This document shows positions 45,015 to 49,430 of a stretch of 49,430 nt of DNA, in pieces (the stretch's first letter is position 1; every line of letters starts with the position of its first letter). The notes under the pieces were generated by a model that made no database searches, was not told the origin of the DNA, and saw nothing but the letters and a program-made list of their open reading frames with translations. The stretch spans positions 1-49,430 of the forward strand of contig CANJPY010000030.1 in NCBI GenBank assembly GCA_947476255.1, written 5' to 3'. Both the position numbers and the translations under genes were made by a program. This DNA is from Chthoniobacteraceae bacterium (GTDB lineage: Bacteria; Verrucomicrobiota; Verrucomicrobiia; Chthoniobacterales; Chthoniobacteraceae).

Positions 45015-48000
45015 ATGGCCTCCTCTGCTTTATTGCTCGAAACGTTCGCCTCCGCCCCAGCTTTTCGCTCCGCCCTCCGGAAACGTTCAGGTCGCAAGGA
45101 ACGGACTGACCCCATTCTTTTCGAAAATATCGTTCCAGATGCGCATCCCCTGTGCGTCTCTCTCATCACCCTCGCCCATCCCGGCCGCACCTGGATTATC
45201 TGCCCGGACACACGCGCTCAGGAACGTCTCTTTTCCGTGATCCAGCAATGGCTCCCAGAAGCCCTGTTTTTCCCAGATGTCCCCCCTCTTCCGACCGAAG
45301 GCGCCCTGGCCGATCCCGAAACCAGCGCGGAACGCCTTTCCATTGTCGAAAAAGTCCATGAAAACAGTCCGGCCACCGGCTGCATCGTTCTCACAAAATC
45401 TTCCCTGGAATCCTCCGTCCCCGACCTCGGAGCGCTGAGCAAATCGGAAATCCGCCTCCGCAAGGGGCAAACCCTGGACCGGGACGCCTTTATTAGCAGC
45501 CTCGAAAAACAAGGCTACGAAGTGGTCCCGCGCGTCTCTGAGCGCGGCCACGTTGCGGTGCGCGGGGGAATCCTAGATGTTTTTGGCGTCCAACACCTCA
45601 CACCGGTACGCATTGAGTTCTTCGGGGACGAAATCGAATCCATCCGCAGCTTCGACCTCGATGCGCAAACATCCTTCGAAAACATCGAGGAATGCTCCTT
45701 CCTGGGGTCCGACCTTCAAGACACCCAAACCATCCCTTTCTTGGAGTTGATCCAAAAAAAAGACCGGATTGTTTACAGCGATGCCTCCCCCACCCCAGCG
45801 GAGGACCCGGCTTTACCCGCCACCCTCACGCCCGATTTGGGGGGCGAACGGTTCCTCGTCCTCACAGCCACTGCGCCTGACTCCGCCGTCGGCCCCGACA
45901 CCCAGAAAACCGCCTGCTATGAAACACCGCTTGGCACCTTTAACGCCGGCGATTTCATCGTGGATGAAAACAAGAGGGAACTCTTTTTCAAACAACTCAC
46001 CGAATGGCGCAATGAACACTGGAAGGTCTTCCTCTTTTGCAGAAACGAAAGCGAACAAGAACGCCTCCAAGAAATCATCCCACCCGTTGAAACCTCTTTC
46101 ATTCAGTGGGTGGGTGGCGAAATCCCGGGCGGCTTTATCTGTCCGGGGGCCAAGGCTGTCGTTTTATGCGATGCTGATCTTTTAGGCCGCTCCACGCGAA
46201 CTCTCCGGCAGAGACGCAGGCCCGTGGCGGAGGTCCTTAAAAGCGGAATGCCCAATTTCGCCGAGTTGGAAGAGGGCGAACTTGTGGTCCATCTCGAACA
46301 CGGCATCGGACGCTTTGAAGGGCTTCGCGAAATTCCAAGAGAAGGCACCGTCGAACAGGTCCTTGTTATCTCCTTCGCCAATCAAGCGCGCATTTATCTC
46401 CCGCTCGACCAGAGTGCGCTGGTGAGCCGTTACATCGGCATTGGCAAACGCAATCCGCCCCTGAGCGAGCTTGGCGACGGCAAATGGGCCAAGGCGCGCA
46501 AAAGTGCCGAACACGCCATCTTTCACTACGCAGCCAAACTCCTCGCCCTGCACGCCGAAAGGGAAATCTGCGCAGGCTTCGCCTTTCCCCCCGACAACCA
46601 CTGGGTCGAGGAGTTTGAAAACGCGTTTCCTTACAAAGAAACCGCGGACCAACTCACCGCCGTCGCCGCCGCAAAAGCCGACATGGAGTCCCACCGCCCC
46701 ATGGACCGGCTCATCTGCGGCGACGTGGGTTTCGGCAAAACGGAAATCGCCATCCGCACCGCTTTCAAAGCCGTCATGGGCGGCAAACAAGTCGCCATGC
46801 TTGTTCCCACCACCGTGCTGGCGGAACAACATTACCGCAACTTCCGCGAACGCATGAGCGCCTTCCCCGTGCGCATCGACATGCTCTCCCGCTTTAGATC
46901 TGCGACCCAGCAGAAAGAAACCGTCCAGGGCCTCAAAGACGGCTCCGTCGACATCGTCATTGGAACACACCGCCTGCTCTCCGGAAAATTAGAATTCAAG
47001 GACCTTGGACTCGTCGTGATCGATGAAGAACAGCGCTTCGGCGTCCTGCACAAGGAAAAGCTCAAAGAACGTTTTCGGCGCGTCGACCAACTGACTCTTT
47101 CCGCGACCCCCATTCCACGCACCCTGTACCTCTCCCTGATGGGAGCCAAGGACATGAGCACGCTGGAAACACCTCCCGCCAATCGTATTCCAGTTGAAAC
47201 CTTCATCTGCCCCTACGATGAACGCACTATTTCCGCTGCTATCAAACGCGAGACCGCCCGCGGGGGCCAGGTGTACTTTTTGCACAACCGCATCGAATCC
47301 ATCCACCGCGTCCGCGACCGGTTGCAAAAACTCCTGCCCAAGGTCAAATTCCTCGTCGGCCACGGGCAAATGGACGAAACCGAGCTCGAAGACGTGATGC
47401 ACCAGTTTGTCTCGGGCCAGGCGGACGTCCTCATCTCCACCACAATCATCGAAAGTGGTTTGGACATTCCCAATGCCAACACCATCCTCATCGACAGAGC
47501 CGACCGTTTCGGCCTCGCAGACCTCTACCAACTCCGCGGCCGCGTAGGCCGAAGCGACCACCAGGCCTACGCCTATCTTTTACTGCCGCGCGCCCTTCTC
47601 ACCGTCGGAGAATCCCGCAAACGCATCAACGCCATCAAACAGTATTCCTCGCTCGGTGCGGGCTTTAAGATCGCGCTCCGGGATCTCGAAATCCGGGGTG
47701 CCGGCAACATTTTAGGCACCCAGCAAAGCGGACACATCTGCGCCATTGGCTTCGAGCTTTATTGCTCCCTGCTCAAACAGGCCATGGCCAAACACAAGGG
47801 GGAATGGCAGCAAACCCCGGCTCAATCCAACGTGTACCTCGACTTTGTCGCAGCCCGGGAACCCGATTTTATCGCCTCTGCGGGACAAAAGGCTCCCGCC
47901 TTTTTGCCAATGCAGTACCTCGCCGATTCCCAGCCCAGGATCGAGGCCTACCGGAACTTGTCGGCCATCCAAAGTTTGGAGGCGCTCGAGAAACTTGCCG

Positions 48001-48245
48001 CCAACTGGCGGGACCGCTTCGGCGCGAGATTTCCCGAAGCCGTCGAGAACCTCATGACCCTCGCCGCGATCCGCATCGAAGCCGGCGCCAAGAACGTGAC
48101 CTCCGTCGAGGTCAAAGACAACAAAGTCATGCTTCGGCGCGGGGAAGACTATGTCTTGATCGGCCAGAAGTTCCCCCGCTTGTCGCAAACCCTGCCGCCC
48201 TCCCTCAAGCTCAACAGCCTGCTCAAACTCATCCAGCAGCTTTAA
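45015..48245 (+). CDS. mfd: Transcription-repair coupling factor Mfd
   Basis: 1076 residues, slightly short for Mfd (about 1150). It displaces RNA polymerase stalled at DNA damage and recruits UvrA. In order: UvrB-homology domains (1-330, with YEVVPRVSERGHVAVRGGILDVF), the RNA-polymerase-interacting CarD-like domain (about 415-480, EGELVVHLEHGIGRFEGL), the RecG-like helicase core with Walker A CGDVGFGKTE (about residue 568) and DEEQRFGV (about 669), the TRG region (GLADLYQLRGRVGRSDHQA) and the C-terminal UvrA-masking domain. The start at 45015 is supported by its conserved length. Confidence 0.96.
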   Translation: MASSALLLETFASAPAFRSALRKRSGRKERTDPILFENIVPDAHPLCVSLITLAHPGRTWIICPDTRAQERLFSVIQQWLPEALFFPDVPPLPTEGALADPETSAERLSIVEKVHENSPATGCIVLTKSSLESSVPDLGALSKSEIRLRKGQTLDRDAFISSLEKQGYEVVPRVSERGHVAVRGGILDVFGVQHLTPVRIEFFGDEIESIRSFDLDAQTSFENIEECSFLGSDLQDTQTIPFLELIQKKDRIVYSDASPTPAEDPALPATLTPDLGGERFLVLTATAPDSAVGPDTQKTACYETPLGTFNAGDFIVDENKRELFFKQLTEWRNEHWKVFLFCRNESEQERLQEIIPPVETSFIQWVGGEIPGGFICPGAKAVVLCDADLLGRSTRTLRQRRRPVAEVLKSGMPNFAELEEGELVVHLEHGIGRFEGLREIPREGTVEQVLVISFANQARIYLPLDQSALVSRYIGIGKRNPPLSELGDGKWAKARKSAEHAIFHYAAKLLALHAEREICAGFAFPPDNHWVEEFENAFPYKETADQLTAVAAAKADMESHRPMDRLICGDVGFGKTEIAIRTAFKAVMGGKQVAMLVPTTVLAEQHYRNFRERMSAFPVRIDMLSRFRSATQQKETVQGLKDGSVDIVIGTHRLLSGKLEFKDLGLVVIDEEQRFGVLHKEKLKERFRRVDQLTLSATPIPRTLYLSLMGAKDMSTLETPPANRIPVETFICPYDERTISAAIKRETARGGQVYFLHNRIESIHRVRDRLQKLLPKVKFLVGHGQMDETELEDVMHQFVSGQADVLISTTIIESGLDIPNANTILIDRADRFGLADLYQLRGRVGRSDHQAYAYLLLPRALLTVGESRKRINAIKQYSSLGAGFKIALRDLEIRGAGNILGTQQSGHICAIGFELYCSLLKQAMAKHKGEWQQTPAQSNVYLDFVAAREPDFIASAGQKAPAFLPMQYLADSQPRIEAYRNLSAIQSLEALEKLAANWRDRFGARFPEAVENLMTLAAIRIEAGAKNVTSVEVKDNKVMLRRGEDYVLIGQKFPRLSQTLPPSLKLNSLLKLIQQL

Positions 48246-48265
48246 ACCGCCCTCCCGACCGCGCG

Positions 48266-48307
48266 GGCCTTGTTCTCGGACTCGGGTTGCTTGACAGGAA
48301 CAAGGCC
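48266..48307 (+). terminator. Long inverted repeat after mfd
   Basis: GGCCTTGTTC (48266-48275) and GAACAAGGCC (48298-48307) are a perfect 10-bp inverted repeat with a 22-base loop, starting 21 bases after the mfd stop. A second small stem, CGCCCA/TGGGCG, is at 48316-48338. There is no clear T-tract. Confidence 0.5.
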
Positions 48308-48427
48308 GGTTGACACGCCCACTGCTTTAGATTGGGCGGGAGCGGGCCGTTGTATTAACCTTCACCCCAAGGGGCAGGACTCTGTGTGTATCTGAGGCGC
48401 CCTCGCTCACAGCCTTCACTTACGCCG

Positions 48428-48781
48428 ATGAAAACCGTTTCCCCCAACCAAGCCGAGCGGATCCATCAAACCAAGGTAAAGCATAAACAAATCGCGGTTG
48501 CCGTGCACCAAAGAGCAATCCGCCAAACCCGCCAGAAGATAGCGTGGGCCGTTTTAAACCACACCGAGGAAACCTTCGCACAGGCGCGGGAAACACTGGC
48601 GCGCCAGGTACGACGCTGTGGCAACCTTCCGCGTTACCGGGCATGGGCGCGGATTCTCAGCACCCCTGCGGAACCCATCGCCAAAGAACTCCTCCGGGAG
48701 GATGCCCGCGTGCAGCAGCGCAACTCCTGCCACCCGTTTGGCAACGCCCTCGCCATCTATGAAGCGCATCAACCAAAATGA
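48428..48781 (+). CDS. Small basic protein, possible antitoxin-like partner of a nucleotidyltransferase
   Basis: 117 residues from ATG 48428. It is rich in Arg, Gln and Ala. The second half (YRAWARILSTPAEPIAKELL, then REDARVQQRNSCHPFGNAL) resembles, from memory, short proteins encoded just upstream of DUF6036-type nucleotidyltransferases, which have a W-x2-L ... LRQxSPFAGVL pattern. It overlaps the next, broken gene by 23 bases, as expected for such a pair. No DNA-binding motif is obvious. If the partner is dead, this may be a relic. Confidence 0.55.
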   Translation: MKTVSPNQAERIHQTKVKHKQIAVAVHQRAIRQTRQKIAWAVLNHTEETFAQARETLARQVRRCGNLPRYRAWARILSTPAEPIAKELLREDARVQQRNSCHPFGNALAIYEAHQPK

Positions 48782-49009
48782 TCTGCTCGAGGCGGCGGAA
48801 GCCGTCGCTCAAATCACCGGGCAGTCGCACATTTTTATCGTCGGCATGGCCGGAAAAAAGACCTCGACGGAGTCCTGCAGATTCTTGCCAGCGGCGCCGT
48901 GCAAACCTCAGAAATCCGCGATTTTATAGAAACCGCGGAAGTTCCTGAAACGACAAAGAATGGCGTCTTGGAGACCTTGCAAAAACTTCTACACAAACGC
49001 AAAGCCTGA
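48759..49009 (+). pseudogene. Remnant of a DUF6036-like nucleotidyltransferase (internal deletion and frameshift)
   Basis: The first frame, from ATG 48759, gives MKRINQNDLLEAAEAVAQIT and continues GQSHIFIVG, which looks like the N-terminus of these proteins just before the expected GSQAIL catalytic motif. The similarity then stops. From about 48848, another frame gives GRKKDLDGVLQILASGAVQT and continues to a stop at 49007-49009, like the family's C-terminal KDLEFVxxLLxxGLV region. The middle (about 90 codons, with the catalytic residues) is missing. The two pieces are in different frames, so no functional enzyme is made. Confidence 0.6.
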
Positions 49010-49150
49010 TACGCAACAATGCGGAGTGAAACACCCCGCCCTTGGATTAACGTAGATGCTGCAATGAAAGCCCGGCATAATTTATACAAGTATCTGCGGA
49101 AGAGAATGATGTAAATCAAAAAACTCGTTTTGGTCTCACCCACTGGGTGA
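49010..49150. other. Short noncoding stretch before the terminal repeat
   Basis: No gene is recognised. The stretch is more A/T-rich than its surroundings. Confidence 0.4.
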
Positions 49151-49430
49151 GCCTCCGTGCACTGTCTCCAAAGCCGTGGAAAACATGACTGTCTTCCTCA
49201 TGTGCTCAATTTCCCATGGACCGCGAAACCGCCTGAACCCAGAGGGTTCCCAGCCATTTGCCGGTCGGTTGAGCGAAGCGAAACCACCGGTACCTTCCAG
49301 CCCCACAAACACGCATCCCAAAGGGATGCCAGAGTGTGCTGGGGCTGTCTGAAGCTGCGTGATACCGGTGAAGAACCTACGCTTGGCGCAGTCTTGCATC
49401 CCTCCGGGATGCCTTGTTTTGTGGTCTGAC
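49151..49430. repeat. Multi-hairpin dispersed-repeat element (truncated by the window edge)
   Basis: Three perfect short hairpins share one design, a stem ending in CCC/GGG with a 3-base loop: GAACCC-AGA-GGGTTC (49235-49249), GCATCCC-AAA-GGGATGC (49313-49329) and GCATCCC-TCC-GGGATGC (49396-49412). An imperfect palindrome with the core GGTTGAGCGAAGCG lies at 49261-49290. From memory, similar text (gaaccc...gggttcccagccatt, then gccggtggttgagcg) recurs in intergenic regions of Verrucomicrobiota and Planctomycetes genomes. No transposase is visible. Confidence 0.6.

Noticed and set aside
48291..48315. Two TTGACA boxes downstream of mfd
   Set aside because: Neither has a plausible -10 element at 16-18 bases, so no promoter is called.

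Overview
The window looks like chromosomal DNA from a GC-rich member of the Verrucomicrobiota, probably near the Opitutae. This is inferred from gene content. The signs are a giant autotransporter-associated beta-strand repeat protein, an exosortase-associated (TIGR04073-like) protein, an inactive rhomboid-like protein with a C-terminal cytosolic tail, a fused SecDF, DUF4139 and Tat-exported Gfo/Idh/MocA proteins, and many intergenic short tandem repeats. No rRNA, tRNA, CRISPR array, prophage or intact insertion sequence was seen. Almost all genes are housekeeping or metabolic. Most start codons lack a recognisable Shine-Dalgarno sequence and follow pyrimidine-rich or featureless leaders; the universal stress protein gene is the clear exception.

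Layout. 1-4494 (minus): N-terminal 1498 codons of a secreted beta-strand repeat protein that runs off the left edge. 4951-5910 (minus): CobW/G3E GTPase. 6047-8196 (plus): a two-gene phosphotransacetylase module, with the short catalytic Pta followed by a separate BioD-like/DRTGG protein. 8283-13699 (plus): aspS, a small secreted protein, hisI, trpE, trpG and a Dabb-domain protein. 13803-15470: glyQS. 15525-17120 (minus): an unusual fusion of a Tm-1-like/UPF0261 protein with a cyclic-nucleotide-binding domain. 17307-18041: an orphan MacB/LolD-type ABC ATPase. 18515-21145: clpB, preceded by five 22-bp tandem repeats. 21292-23997 (minus): yajC-secDF. 24152-25137 (minus): a DedA protein and a small membrane protein. 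25257-25391: nine 15-bp tandem repeats, then an inactive rhomboid-like gene. 26393-28410: leuC-leuD. 28514-29659 (minus): a divergent aldo/keto reductase-like protein. 29838-36650 (plus): nth, a secreted DUF4139 protein, an RND efflux permease and a Tat-exported oxidoreductase. 36659-38398: mnmC with an eroded methyltransferase half. 38408-41657 (minus): family-4-like uracil-DNA glycosylase, TPR protein, proC and a universal stress protein. 41887-43260: rarA. 43264-44853 (minus): a TrmA/RlmD-type RNA methyltransferase and the exosortase-associated protein. 45015-48245: mfd. 48428-49009: the remains of a two-gene nucleotidyltransferase/antitoxin-like locus. 49010-49430: a multi-hairpin dispersed repeat.

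Functional grouping. Several genes concern genome maintenance (nth, the uracil-DNA glycosylase, rarA, mfd), translation and tRNA/rRNA modification (aspS, glyQS, mnmC, the TrmA-type enzyme), protein export and quality control (yajC, secDF, clpB), amino-acid synthesis (hisI, trpEG, leuCD, proC) and acetyl-phosphate metabolism (pta). The most unusual points are the UPF0261-cNMP fusion, the split Pta regulatory domain, the mnmC with a decayed methyltransferase, the catalytically dead rhomboid, and the abundance of unrelated short tandem repeats between genes, two of which include the upstream gene's stop codon.
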